DNA from: an uncultured Bacteroides sp.
GTDB taxonomy: Bacteria > Bacteroidota > Bacteroidia > Bacteroidales > Bacteroidaceae
DNA: 54,036 bases
Reading direction: 5' to 3'
Assembly: GCF_910578895.1 (NCBI RefSeq)
Contig: NZ_CAJTSC010000023.1
Span: forward strand, 1 to 54,036
In this document: positions 31,149 to 39,936 of the stretch, piece by piece
Layout: every line of letters begins with the position of its first letter
How positions within the stretch are numbered: position 1 is the stretch's first letter
Notes under the pieces: generated by a model
What the model was told of the DNA's origin: nothing
Databases searched by the model: none
The model's input: only the letters and a program-made list of their open reading frames with translations
Position numbers and translations under genes: made by a program

Positions 31149-31215
31149 TTTAAATATTTTCGTTCATGTGCGTACATATAAAAGTCATACCCGTTTCTTT
31201 ACTCTAACAAGAAAG

Positions 31216-31262
31216 AAACAGTACGGGACGGCTTCGTGAGAAGGTGCCCCGTATCTGTTTTT
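31216..31262 (+). terminator. Hairpin with T-run upstream of the DMP19-like gene
   Basis: AAACAG-TACGGG (31216-31227) pairs with CCCGTA-t-CTGTTT (31248-31260), with an inner CTT/AAG pairing, then TTTT. No plus-strand gene ends just upstream, so it may be a leader attenuator or a terminator left from a lost gene. A -7-like TATCTTTG follows at 31307-31314. Confidence 0.45.
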
Positions 31263-31340
31263 GGCAGTTTTCGTTGCTTCCGACCGGCGGGTATGGATAA
31301 AATCGTTATCTTTGCCCGGCATAATAAATGAAAAACAGTT

Positions 31341-31841
31341 ATGGTAACAGTTACTGATGCGGCCCTGCAACAGGCAGCGGGCGAGGGAATGGATGCTTTC
31401 ATCCAGGTGTTTACAGATGCGTATAAAAAAGCGACAGGTGGCGAGTTGACCGCCGAAACGATGCCACTGCTTACGGGAGAACAACATTCGTTGCTGGCAT
31501 ATCAGATATTTCGTGACGAACTCATGGAGGGGGGCTTTTGCCAGTTGATACAGAATGGATACGGCGGCTATATCTTTGCCAATCCGTTTGCCAAAGTGAT
31601 GCGCTTGTGGGGTGTGGGCGATTTGAGTAAGTTGGTGTATGCCGCCAAGAAGATATACGATGCCAACCGGGAAGATTTGGAACGCGAGCGTACGGACGAC
31701 GAATTTATGGCTATGTACGAGCAGTACGAGGCTTTTGATGAACTGGAGGATGAATTTCTGGAAAAAGAAGAACAGTATACAGCGTTGGTTGCCGGCTATG
31801 TGGACGAGCATCTGGATTTGTTTGCAAAAATAATTAAGTAG
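31341..31841 (+). CDS. DMP19/DUF4375-family protein
   Basis: The 166-residue, strongly acidic cytoplasmic protein has the DUF4375 pattern: LLTGEQHSLLAYQIFRDELMEGGFCQLIQNGYGGYIF, then a helical region (VGDLSKLVYAAKKIY) and a C-terminal Glu/Asp-rich coiled segment (YEAFDELEDEFLEKEEQY). A studied member, Neisseria DMP19, mimics DNA and binds a transcription factor. Whether this one does so is unknown, but its acidity is compatible. TATCTTTG at 31307-31314 is a probable -7 box 27 bp upstream of the start. Confidence 0.72.
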   Translation: MVTVTDAALQQAAGEGMDAFIQVFTDAYKKATGGELTAETMPLLTGEQHSLLAYQIFRDELMEGGFCQLIQNGYGGYIFANPFAKVMRLWGVGDLSKLVYAAKKIYDANREDLERERTDDEFMAMYEQYEAFDELEDEFLEKEEQYTALVAGYVDEHLDLFAKIIK

Positions 31842-31919
31842 CGGTTGCAGTATTTTTTAAGTTTCCGCATTTACACAATGTGAATTGAATTTTATATCTT
31901 TGCAAACTCTAAAAAAATA

Positions 31920-32732
31920 ATGTTTATGAAACAATTGAAATTCTTAATGGTTGCCTTTACCCTCTTGATGGGTGTTTCTCTGACTTCGTGCCTCAACAGT
32001 GATCCGGGCGAAAACGCGTATGACGGATTCGGTTATGTACGCGTTAAAATGGGCATGTTTTTTGAAGATACAAATGGGAATACATACTATCCGACATCGT
32101 CTTCTGTAGACGAAATGGAAAAAAATCAGGGCTTTAAGATGTCGGGAACGGACTTGGCATATATCGTTTTCAAAAATGTGGAGGAGACTCCTGCAACGAA
32201 AGCTACTGGCAAGCCTCAATCATTTCGTATAAAGTTGGTGAGTGCGACTGCTGTAGATTCTTATGAAGCGGAAAGAGCTTCTTCTGTAGAGGATATGGAG
32301 TCAATGGTGACGGAAAATGCTCCTATTGTCACTTTGGAGCCGATGGCTAACAATGGACAAGTTTATAAGCCGTGGATGTATGGTACGCAAATGTTGGTTC
32401 TGCCTATATCCTGGAAAATGGAAAACAAACAGGAAACGTTGGCGCAACATCGGTTTAGTCTGGTATATGTGGAAAATGATGAAGCACAGAGTGATACGGA
32501 ACTGGTTTTCTATTTGAGACACGATAAGGGTACCGATACGAAAACAGAGGTTTTTGCTGTAAGAGAGAAAGCTTTTGATGTAACATATATCATGGAAGAG
32601 TTTAAACTCAAAAACGGCAGTTATCCTGAGAAAATTACTATCAAGGCAAAAACGGATGAAGAAGGTAAGGAGTTGCCGGAAAAATATACGGATTATTCCA
32701 TTACTCCGAAATGGGATAATGAATCAAAATAA
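31920..32732 (+). CDS. NigD-like lipoprotein
   Basis: There are two starts six bases apart (31920 and 31926). The second gives MKQLKFLMVAFTLLMGVSLTSC with lipidated Cys22. The following CLNSDPGENAYDGFGYVRVK and the two-part beta-rich body (TYYPTSSSVDEMEK, DLAYIVFKNVEE, FRIKLVSATAVD, then LPISWKMENKQETLAQHRFSLVYV) are typical of Bacteroides NigD-like proteins, a family first named from a bacteriocin-region gene and without proven function. The TATCTTTG at 31895-31902 is a probable -7 box. The next gene starts 7 bp after the stop, so the two are co-transcribed. Confidence 0.75.
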   Translation: MFMKQLKFLMVAFTLLMGVSLTSCLNSDPGENAYDGFGYVRVKMGMFFEDTNGNTYYPTSSSVDEMEKNQGFKMSGTDLAYIVFKNVEETPATKATGKPQSFRIKLVSATAVDSYEAERASSVEDMESMVTENAPIVTLEPMANNGQVYKPWMYGTQMLVLPISWKMENKQETLAQHRFSLVYVENDEAQSDTELVFYLRHDKGTDTKTEVFAVREKAFDVTYIMEEFKLKNGSYPEKITIKAKTDEEGKELPEKYTDYSITPKWDNESK

Positions 32733-32739
32733 TAACTAA

Positions 32740-33312
32740 TTGAACTACAAAGAACTATTTCATATAGCAATGCAACTGATTTCCTCTCCGGCGCGTGCCT
32801 GGGAGGAAATCGGTTTAGAGGATAGACGGAAAGTGTTTACGGCTTTTGTCTATCCTATGATTGGTTTATGCGGGTTGTCCGTCTTTATCGGCTCTTTGGT
32901 GGCAAACGGGTGGAGCGGTCCGCAAAGTTTTCAATATGCCATGACGCAATGTTGCGCGGTGGCGGTTTCCTTGTTTGGAGGATATTTCCTGGCGGCCTAT
33001 CTCATCAACGGATTGCGTGTCCGTATGTTTGCTATGGATAATGATATTTTCCTGGTCCAACAATTTGCCGGCTATGCGCTGGTAGTTCCTTTCCTGCTGA
33101 AAATCATTATTGGCATGCTGCCCGATTTCGGTATCATCGCCTTGTTGCTTCAATTTTATATTGTATATGTAGTGTGGGAGGGAAGTGCCGTTTTGATGAA
33201 AATTGCGGAAAAAGACCGGCTGCGGTTCACCATCCTTTCCTCCATTTTGTTAATAGCTTGTCCGGCAGTGATAGAATTTATTTTCAATAAACTGACGGTA
33301 GTGCTGAACTGA
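32740..33312 (+). CDS. Yip1-domain inner-membrane protein (TTG start)
   Basis: The 190-residue protein has an amphipathic N-terminus (NYKELFHIAMQLISSPARAWEEIGLEDRRKVF) followed by five hydrophobic segments (AFVYPMIGLCGLSVFIGSLV, CAVAVSLFGGYFLAAYLI, FAGYALVVPFLLKIIIGML, FGIIALLLQFYIVYVVW, FTILSSILLIACPAVIEFIF). This is the Yip1-like layout of Bacteroidota. No ATG precedes the conserved NYKELF motif, so the TTG at 32740 is the likely start. The next ATG (32770) would remove that motif. It lies between the NigD-like gene and smpB and probably shares their transcript. Confidence 0.75.
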   Translation: MNYKELFHIAMQLISSPARAWEEIGLEDRRKVFTAFVYPMIGLCGLSVFIGSLVANGWSGPQSFQYAMTQCCAVAVSLFGGYFLAAYLINGLRVRMFAMDNDIFLVQQFAGYALVVPFLLKIIIGMLPDFGIIALLLQFYIVYVVWEGSAVLMKIAEKDRLRFTILSSILLIACPAVIEFIFNKLTVVLN

Positions 33313-33320
33313 TTGATTTT

Positions 33321-33773
33321 ATGAAACAAGCTCCTGTAAATATTAAGAATAAACGTGCTACGTTCGATTACGAACTGGTAGATACCTACACTGCAGGTAT
33401 TGTGCTCACCGGTACGGAAATCAAGTCTATCCGTTTGGGAAAAGCAAGTCTGGTAGACACGTTCTGTTATTTTGCCAATGGTGAATTGTGGGTGAAGAAT
33501 ATGCATATTGCGGAATATTTTTACGGTTCGTACAATAATCATAATGCACGGAGGGAGCGCAAACTGTTGTTGACAAAGAAAGAACTGGATAAGTTGCAAC
33601 GCGGTTCGAAAGATCCCGGTTTTACCATGATACCCGTCCGCTTGTTCATCAATGAAAAAGGATTGGCTAAAGTTGTTGTCGCACTTGCAAAGGGTAAGAA
33701 ACAATACGACAAACGCGAGGCTCTGAAGGAAAAAGATGATAAACGCGATATGGCGCGTATGTTCAAACGATAA
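33321..33773 (+). CDS. smpB: SsrA-binding protein SmpB
   Basis: The 150-residue protein has all SmpB blocks: NIKNKRATFDYELVDTYTAGIVLTGTEIKSIR, LWVKNMHIAEYFYGSYNNHNARRERKLLL, GFTMIPVRLFINEKGLAKVVVALAKGKKQYDKRE, and a basic C-terminal tail (KEKDDKRDMARMFKR). It binds tmRNA and is needed for trans-translation, which rescues stalled ribosomes and tags their peptides. It lies 2 bp upstream of metH, so the two are translationally linked. The tmRNA gene itself is not in the window. Confidence 0.97.
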   Translation: MKQAPVNIKNKRATFDYELVDTYTAGIVLTGTEIKSIRLGKASLVDTFCYFANGELWVKNMHIAEYFYGSYNNHNARRERKLLLTKKELDKLQRGSKDPGFTMIPVRLFINEKGLAKVVVALAKGKKQYDKREALKEKDDKRDMARMFKR

Positions 33774-33775
33774 TT

Positions 33776-36547
33776 ATGGCTTCTATCGAAACGCTGGTGC
33801 GTGAGCGCATCCTTGTGTTGGATGGTGCTATGGGCACCATGATACAACAATATAATTTAACGGAAGAGGATTTCCGGGGAGAACGTTTTACGCAAATACC
33901 CGGGCAGTTGAAAGGTAATAATGACTTGCTTTGTCTGACGCGCCCGGGCGTGATACGGGATATCCATCGTAAATACCTTGCGGCGGGTGCCGACATAATA
34001 GAGACCAATACATTTAATTCTACAAGTATCAGTATGGCGGATTATCACATGCAGGAATATGTGCGTGAGATAAATCTTGCCGCAGTGAGACTGGCGCGTG
34101 AAGTTGCCGATGAATTTAATGCCCTCACTCCCGACAAGCCGCGGTTCGTGGCGGGTTCCGTCGGTCCTACCAACAAGACTTGTTCCATGAGTCCGGATGT
34201 CAACAATCCGGCTTTCCGTGCGTTGGCTTACGATGAACTCTCCGCTGCCTATTACGAACAGATGGAAGCGATGCTTGAAGCCGGTGTGGATGCGTTGTTG
34301 ATTGAAACCATATTCGATACATTGAATGCGAAAGCGGCGATATATGCGGCAGAGCGGGCGATGAATGCTGTCGGTGTCCGGGTGCCGCTGATGCTGTCCG
34401 TAACCGTTTCCGATATAGGCGGACGTACTTTGTCCGGACAGACGTTGGAAGCGTTCCTGGCTTCTGTGCAGCATGCGTGTATTTTTTCCGTAGGGCTTAA
34501 CTGTTCTTTCGGTGCCCGCCAATTGAAACCCTTTCTTGAGCAACTGGCTGCTCGTGCTCCTTATTACATCAGTGTCTATCCCAATGCAGGCTTGCCTAAC
34601 AGTCTTGGTATGTACGACCAGACTCCGGAGGAAATGGTGGGTGAGGTAAAAGAATATATCCGCGAGGGGTTGGTAAATATCATAGGCGGTTGCTGCGGTA
34701 CGACGGATGAATATATTGCCGCGTACTTGCCGTTGATTGCGGGTGTTGCGCCACGTATACCGGTGCCGGCGGCGGATCATCTTTGGCTTTCCGGTCTGGA
34801 ACTGCTGGAAGTGAGACCGGAAAACAACTTTGTCAATGTAGGCGAACGTTGCAATGTTGCCGGTTCACGTAAGTTTTTGCGCTTGATCAATGAGAAGAAA
34901 TATGATGAAGCTCTGAGCATTGCCCGCCGGCAAGTGGAAGACGGTGCGCAGATTATCGACATAAATATGGACGACGGATTGCTGGATGCGAAAGAGGAAA
35001 TGATTGTTTTTCTCAATCTGATAGCTTCCGAACCGGAGATTGCCCGCGTTCCGGTGATGATAGATTCTTCTAAATGGGATGTGATTGTTGCGGGGTTGAA
35101 GTGTGTGCAAGGCAAATCTGTTGTCAATTCCATCTCTTTGAAAGAGGGGGAAGAGCAATTCCTCGAACGTGCCCGTACCATAAAAAGATATGGTGCTGCT
35201 ACGGTGGTGATGGCTTTTGATGAGCAAGGGCAGGCAGATACATACGAACGCAGAATTGAAGTTTGTGAGCGTGCCTACCGCCTGCTGGTAGATAAAGCCG
35301 GCTTTAATCCTCACGATATAATTTTCGATCCGAATGTGCTTGCTGTGGCTACGGGCATGGATGAGCATAATAACTATGCGGTCGACTTTATCCGTGCTGC
35401 CGGCTGGATACGGAGAAACTTGCCAGGCGCTCATGTCAGCGGTGGAGTCAGCAATCTTTCATTTTCGTTTCGCGGTAATAATTATATCCGTGAAGCGATG
35501 CATGCGGTGTTTCTTTACCACGCCATTCGCGAAGGGATGGACATGGGCATCGTCAACCCTGCCGCTTCCGTGCTCTACACCGATATACCTGCCGATGTAT
35601 TGGAGCGCATAGAAGATGTTGTCCTTAACCGCCGCGCGGATGCTGCCGAGCGGTTGATTGAGATTGCCGAACGTCTGAAAGCGGAAATGGAAACCGCCAA
35701 AGCTTCCTCTTCGGGAGGTGACTCTTCGCTTTCTGCTATGAACTCTCCGCTTCAATGGCGGGAAGATACGGTAGACGGGCGTTTGAAGTATGCTTTGACG
35801 AAAGGTATCGGAGATTACCTCGAAGAAGACCTTGCCGAAGCCCTGAAAAACTATCCTAAGGCTGTGGATATCATTGAGGGGCCGTTAATGGCAGGAATGA
35901 ATCATGTCGGCGATTTGTTTGGTGCAGGCAAGATGTTTCTTCCGCAAGTGGTCAAGACGGCACGTACCATGAAGAAAGCGGTAGCCATTCTTCAGCCAGT
36001 TATTGAGTCGGAAAAGCAGGAGGGCACTGCCTCTGCCGGTAAGGTATTGCTTGCTACGGTGAAAGGTGATGTGCACGATATTGGAAAGAATATCGTTTCG
36101 GTAGTAATGGCTTGCAACGGATACGAGATAATCGACCTGGGAGTAATGGTTCCTGCCGAAGTAATTGTACGGCGCGCCATAGAGGAAAAGGTAGATATGA
36201 TTGGGTTGAGCGGTCTTATCACTCCTTCGCTGGATGAAATGGTGCACGTTGCCGTTGAACTGGAGAGAGCGGGACTTGACATACCATTGCTGGTAGGTGG
36301 CGCCACTACCTCTCCTTTGCATACGGCATTAAAGATTGCTCCGGTTTATCATGCTCCGGTTATTCATCTGAAAGATGCTTCGCAAAATGCGGTGGTGGCA
36401 GCTCGTTTGATGAATCCCGGGCAAAAGGAAGAACTTGTGAGGACGCTTGCTGCCGAGTATCAGTTGCTGCGCGAGAAGAATCGGGAGAAGCAGGTGAAAA
36501 CCGTATCTCTTGAAGAGGCAAAGGCCAATCGGTTGAAGCTGTTTTAA
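33776..36547 (+). CDS. metH: Cobalamin-dependent methionine synthase, lacking the activation domain
   Basis: This enzyme transfers a methyl group from 5-methyltetrahydrofolate to homocysteine via methylcobalamin. In order, the domains are the homocysteine domain (VLDGAMGTMIQ; zinc cysteines in GLNCSFG and GGCCGTT), the pterin-binding domain (ENNFVNVGERCNVAGS, INMDDGLLDA, MIDSSKW), a short Ser-rich linker (residues about 640-655), then the cap and the B12 domain (TVKGDVHDIGKNIV with the Co-ligand His, and IGLSGLITPSLDEM). At 923 residues it ends after the B12 domain. The SAM-binding reactivation domain of the 1227-residue E. coli enzyme is absent, so reactivation needs a separate protein. The stop codon lies inside the left end of a MITE-like repeat. 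Confidence 0.96.
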   Translation: MASIETLVRERILVLDGAMGTMIQQYNLTEEDFRGERFTQIPGQLKGNNDLLCLTRPGVIRDIHRKYLAAGADIIETNTFNSTSISMADYHMQEYVREINLAAVRLAREVADEFNALTPDKPRFVAGSVGPTNKTCSMSPDVNNPAFRALAYDELSAAYYEQMEAMLEAGVDALLIETIFDTLNAKAAIYAAERAMNAVGVRVPLMLSVTVSDIGGRTLSGQTLEAFLASVQHACIFSVGLNCSFGARQLKPFLEQLAARAPYYISVYPNAGLPNSLGMYDQTPEEMVGEVKEYIREGLVNIIGGCCGTTDEYIAAYLPLIAGVAPRIPVPAADHLWLSGLELLEVRPENNFVNVGERCNVAGSRKFLRLINEKKYDEALSIARRQVEDGAQIIDINMDDGLLDAKEEMIVFLNLIASEPEIARVPVMIDSSKWDVIVAGLKCVQGKSVVNSISLKEGEEQFLERARTIKRYGAATVVMAFDEQGQADTYERRIEVCERAYRLLVDKAGFNPHDIIFDPNVLAVATGMDEHNNYAVDFIRAAGWIRRNLPGAHVSGGVSNLSFSFRGNNYIREAMHAVFLYHAIREGMDMGIVNPAASVLYTDIPADVLERIEDVVLNRRADAAERLIEIAERLKAEMETAKASSSGGDSSLSAMNSPLQWREDTVDGRLKYALTKGIGDYLEEDLAEALKNYPKAVDIIEGPLMAGMNHVGDLFGAGKMFLPQVVKTARTMKKAVAILQPVIESEKQEGTASAGKVLLATVKGDVHDIGKNIVSVVMACNGYEIIDLGVMVPAEVIVRRAIEEKVDMIGLSGLITPSLDEMVHVAVELERAGLDIPLLVGGATTSPLHTALKIAPVYHAPVIHLKDASQNAVVAARLMNPGQKEELVRTLAAEYQLLREKNREKQVKTVSLEEAKANRLKLF

Positions 36548-36721
36548 GAGCCTGTTTAAATTTTGTTCAGCATTATTTTGATAGTTCTTTTCGAGGATGT
36601 TTTTCAATTTTTATGAGGAGCATAGCGGGCTATGTGACGAATAAAAAGAGGTAAACAGACCGGAAAGAGTCTCAAAAGAAGCTGAGAAAAACTTTTTGAA
36701 GAAGATTTAAACAGGCTCTTA
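36545..36721. mobile_element. MITE-like element with 17-bp perfect terminal inverted repeats
   Basis: TAAGAGCCTGTTTAAAT (36545-36561) and ATTTAAACAGGCTCTTA (36705-36721) are exact reverse complements at the ends of a 177-bp AT-rich segment without its own gene. A small internal hairpin CATAGC-GG-GCTATG is present. The outermost TA may be a duplicated target. The left end supplies the metH stop codon. Related single ends lie at 39899-39923 and 51069-51092. Short length, terminal repeats and lack of a transposase fit a non-autonomous transposon. Confidence 0.72.
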
Positions 36722-36776
36722 TAGTCACAGGAATATCCTTCCGGCTCCCGATAACCCGATAACTTCTGAAGAGGGT

Positions 36777-38042
36777 ATGAACGAGAATGTATTAAACAAG
36801 TTGAAGATATTGGCGGAATCGGCAAAGTACGATGTATCTTGCTCTTCCAGCGGCACCGTGCGTTCCAACAAGGCAGGCATGGTGGGCAACACTGTGGGCG
36901 GATGGGGCATCTGCCATAGCTTTGCGGAAGACGGACGCTGCATTTCGTTGCTGAAAGTGATGTTGACAAACTACTGCATATACGATTGTGCCTATTGCAT
37001 CAACCGCCGCAGCAACGACTTGCCCCGTGCCACCCTTTCCGTGAGCGAGCTTGTGGACTTGACCATGGAGTTCTACCGCCGCAATTATATCGAAGGGCTT
37101 TTCCTGAGCAGTGGGGTGGTGCGCAACCCCGATTACACGATGGAGCGGTTGGTGCGTGTCGCCAAAGACCTTCGCACCATTCATCGTTTCAACGGCTATA
37201 TCCATTTGAAGAGTATCCCCGGAGCCAGCCGCGAGTTGGTGAATGAAGCCGGATTGTATGCCGACCGCCTCAGTGTCAATGTGGAGATTCCCAAAGAGGA
37301 AAACCTCAAGTTGCTTGCTCCGGAGAAAGACCATAAAAGCGTGTTTGCGCCGATGCGCTATATACAGCAAGGTGTTTTGGAGAGCGCCGAAGAGCGTAAG
37401 AAGTATCGCTACGCACCTCGTTTTGCTCCGGCAGGACAGAGCACGCAAATGATTGTGGGGGCTACCGCCGAAACGGACAAGGATATCCTTTATCTCTCAT
37501 CGGCTCTCTACCGGCGTCCTACGATGCGGCGCGTTTATTATTCCGGATATATCTCGGTGAATACCTACGACAAACGCCTGCCCGCCTTGAAGCAACCGCC
37601 TTTGGTGCGCGAGAACAGGCTCTATCAGGCGGACTGGCTGCTGCGTTTCTACCAGTTCAAGGTAGATGAGATTGTCGATGACGCCTATCCGGATTTGGAC
37701 TTGGAGATAGACCCGAAACTGTCGTGGGCGCTGCGCCATCCCGAGCAGTTTCCTGTCGATGTCAATAAGGCGGATTATGAAATGCTGCTCCGCGTGCCGG
37801 GCATCGGGGTGAAATCGGTGCGGCTGATAGTCGCTTCCCGCCGCTTCTCTAAATTGGGATTTTACCAACTGAAGAAGATGGGCGTGGTGATGAAGAAGGC
37901 GCAATATTTCATTACGTGCAGCGAGCTGCCTATGCGTACGGTCAATGAAATGACCCCGCAGGGAGTGCGCAACCTGCTGGTGCCGAAGCCCAAAAAGAGA
38001 TATGACGACCGGCAACTGACACTTGACTTTGGAGAGGAATGA
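36777..38042 (+). CDS. Putative DNA modification/repair radical-SAM protein
   Basis: The 421-residue cytoplasmic protein has a radical-SAM cluster motif CX3CX2C in MLTNYCIYDCAYCINRRS, the barrel strands GLFLSSGVVRNPDYTME and YIHLKSIPGASRELV, and NVEIPKEENLKLLAPEK. A C-terminal helix-hairpin-helix DNA-binding segment follows (NKADYEMLLRVPGIGVKSVRLIVASRR). This matches the family described as a radical-SAM protein linked to uracil-DNA-glycosylase-type genes (TIGR03916, from memory). It overlaps the next gene by 4 bp (ATGA), so the two products are made together. The chemistry is unknown. Confidence 0.87.
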   Translation: MNENVLNKLKILAESAKYDVSCSSSGTVRSNKAGMVGNTVGGWGICHSFAEDGRCISLLKVMLTNYCIYDCAYCINRRSNDLPRATLSVSELVDLTMEFYRRNYIEGLFLSSGVVRNPDYTMERLVRVAKDLRTIHRFNGYIHLKSIPGASRELVNEAGLYADRLSVNVEIPKEENLKLLAPEKDHKSVFAPMRYIQQGVLESAEERKKYRYAPRFAPAGQSTQMIVGATAETDKDILYLSSALYRRPTMRRVYYSGYISVNTYDKRLPALKQPPLVRENRLYQADWLLRFYQFKVDEIVDDAYPDLDLEIDPKLSWALRHPEQFPVDVNKADYEMLLRVPGIGVKSVRLIVASRRFSKLGFYQLKKMGVVMKKAQYFITCSELPMRTVNEMTPQGVRNLLVPKPKKRYDDRQLTLDFGEE

Positions 38043-38818
38043 GTATGGAAGTGTTTATATTCGATAATACTTTTGAAGGATTGCTGACCGCTGTCTTTGA
38101 GGCATATTCCCGCCGCGTTTTTCCGGATGCTTTGCTGGCGGAAGGAGAACCGCTCCCTTTGTTCCATGACGGGGTCTTTACGGTAATTTCGGACAAGGAG
38201 AAATCGGGCAGGGTTTGGCGTGGCTTGCAGAAAAAGCTTTCTTCGTCCGCTCTGTCCTGCCTTGCACAATGCTGGCTGGCGGAAGAACCGGAAACGGCAT
38301 CGCTTCTGTTCCGCTATATCCGTAAGGCGATAGATGCTCCCCGGTCCATAGAGACCAATTTTGCCGACCCGGATGTGTTGGAGTTTTCGCGTATGTGGAA
38401 GCGGGTAGACTGGGAACGTATACGGATGTTGCAGTTCGTCCGTTTCCAAAAAGCTGCGGACGGCACTTATTTTGCCGCCGTAGAGCCGGAGAAAAATGCG
38501 CTTCCCTTGGTAACCGGGCATTTTAAGGACCGCTTTGCCGACCAGCGCTGGCTGATATACGACATCAGGCGGGCATACGGCTATTACTACGATTTGAAAG
38601 AGGTGCGCGAAGTCACCTTTGGTGAGGAGAGCCGCGAAGGACACCTTGTGACCGGCATGCTGGACGAAAGCCTGGTAGACAAAGACGAGAAACTCTTCCG
38701 GCAACTCTGGAAAACCTATTTCAAGGCAATCTGCATCAAAGAAAGGCTCAATCCGCGCAAGCACAGGCAGGACATGCCCGTGCGCTACTGGAAGTATCTG
38801 ACGGAGAAGCAGCAATGA
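38039..38818 (+). CDS. Putative DNA metabolism protein, partner of the radical-SAM protein (TIGR03915/DUF4130-like)
   Basis: The 259-residue protein begins MSMEVFIFDNTFEGLLTAVFEAYSRR and has the conserved core VWRGLQKKL, ETASLLFRYIRKAID, and NFADPDVLEFSRMWKRVDWERIRMLQFVRFQK. It continues with the central GTYFAAVEPEKNALPLV and DRFADQRWLIYDIRRAYGYYYD, then a C-terminal FRQLWKTYFKAICIKERLNPRKHRQDMPVRYWKYL. These are the landmarks of the family that accompanies the radical-SAM gene, sometimes fused to a uracil-DNA glycosylase in other bacteria. No such glycosylase domain is attached here. The 4-bp start-stop overlap shows coupling. Confidence 0.85.
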   Translation: MSMEVFIFDNTFEGLLTAVFEAYSRRVFPDALLAEGEPLPLFHDGVFTVISDKEKSGRVWRGLQKKLSSSALSCLAQCWLAEEPETASLLFRYIRKAIDAPRSIETNFADPDVLEFSRMWKRVDWERIRMLQFVRFQKAADGTYFAAVEPEKNALPLVTGHFKDRFADQRWLIYDIRRAYGYYYDLKEVREVTFGEESREGHLVTGMLDESLVDKDEKLFRQLWKTYFKAICIKERLNPRKHRQDMPVRYWKYLTEKQQ

Positions 38819-38864
38819 CCTCTTCGGATGCTTTTCTCCGTCATTCCCTCCTTTTTTCAGACTC

Positions 38865-39845
38865 TTAGTTTATCACCCAATTCTTGTTATGCGGCACAGT
38901 CTTGTGCGGGTCATAGTACATGCCCGCCCGTGTCGATATCTTCAGTATATAGGTCCGTCCGCTTTTGTTCATTAGCGAAGTGTCGCGCAGCCAGGGGTTG
39001 GCATCTTTCAGTTGGGCATAGGTGATGCCTTGGCTTTTGGCGAATTGTGCCAGATCGGCTATCGCCGTGGTTACTGTCGTCTCGGTGTACGGGATGGCAG
39101 GATAGAGGTGTTCGCGTTTCAGCAGGAAGCCGTATTGCTGCGGATTGCTGATAACGGTCTTTGCTGCCAACAGGCGGAACATATAACGTGAGGTTTCCTC
39201 TACCAGCCAAAGGTCTGTGGCTTGACTTACCATTTGTTTTTGCAACTGTGTGGAGATGCGTCCCTGCCCCGCATTGTAGGCGGCGGCAACGCAGAGCCAA
39301 TTGCCGTATTTGGCGTATGCTTCTTTCAGATATTTGCAGGCTGCTTTTGTCTCTTTCTCCACATGATAGCGTTCGTCGATATTGTTGTTCACTTCCAGCC
39401 CGAAATCGCGTCCGGTGCCGGGCATGAATTGCCACATGCCGGCAGCGCCTGCGGGCGACTTGGCAAGCGGGTTGAGGGTGCTTTCTATCACGGCAAGATA
39501 TTTGAAGTCGTCCGGTATGCCGTTTGCCTTTAATATAGGTTCTATGACGGGAAAGTAGCGGTTGGCACGCTTTATGGTGAGCATGGTGGTGGCGTGCATA
39601 TAGGTGAACGACATCAGTTCGCGGTCCATGCGTTCGCGGTGGTCGTAGCGTAGCAAGTCCACTTCCTGCCCCGCGAAAACGGTTTTGGCGGGTACGGTAA
39701 GAGAGGTGACGCAGTAGGGTACTTCCGACTTGACCGACTGCTTTTCGGGGTTCAACGAACTGTTTCCGAAGAGGAAAGGCAACGAAGCGCCTGCGCACAA
39801 GGCTGCGGCGACTGTAAACATCATATATCCGATTTTTCTTTTCAT
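38865..39845 (-). CDS. Membrane-bound lytic murein transglycosylase (SLT domain, MltD-like)
   Basis: The 326-residue protein has an N-terminal signal or anchor (MKRKIGYMMFTVAAALCAGASLPFLF). The SLT lysozyme-like domain lies at about 100-230: PDDFKYLAVIESTLNPLAKSPAGAAGMWQFMPGTGRDFGL, where the Glu of AVIES is the likely catalytic acid. NWLCVAAAYNAGQGRI closes the fold. The C-terminal 80 residues (YAQLKDANPWLRD) look like a degenerate LysM-type segment. It cleaves peptidoglycan glycan strands, leaving 1,6-anhydro ends, and acts in the periplasm. It is transcribed alone. Confidence 0.9.
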   Translation of the reverse strand: MKRKIGYMMFTVAAALCAGASLPFLFGNSSLNPEKQSVKSEVPYCVTSLTVPAKTVFAGQEVDLLRYDHRERMDRELMSFTYMHATTMLTIKRANRYFPVIEPILKANGIPDDFKYLAVIESTLNPLAKSPAGAAGMWQFMPGTGRDFGLEVNNNIDERYHVEKETKAACKYLKEAYAKYGNWLCVAAAYNAGQGRISTQLQKQMVSQATDLWLVEETSRYMFRLLAAKTVISNPQQYGFLLKREHLYPAIPYTETTVTTAIADLAQFAKSQGITYAQLKDANPWLRDTSLMNKSGRTYILKISTRAGMYYDPHKTVPHNKNWVIN

Positions 39846-39898
39846 TTTGTTTGTTTTTTAGTTATTAATGTGAAGGCAAGAAGCCGAATAAATATTTC

Positions 39899-39923
39899 TT
39901 GAAGAAATTTTAAACAGGCTCTT
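39899..39923 (-). repeat. Solo end related to the MITE-like element
   Basis: TTGAAGAA.ATTTAAACAGGCTCTT-like sequence matches the right end of the element at 36697-36720 at about 23 of 25 positions. No matching left end is seen within the next few hundred bases. It lies between the transglycosylase gene start and the dehydrogenase stop. Confidence 0.6.
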
Positions 39924-39936
39924 GATGCTTGCAAAA

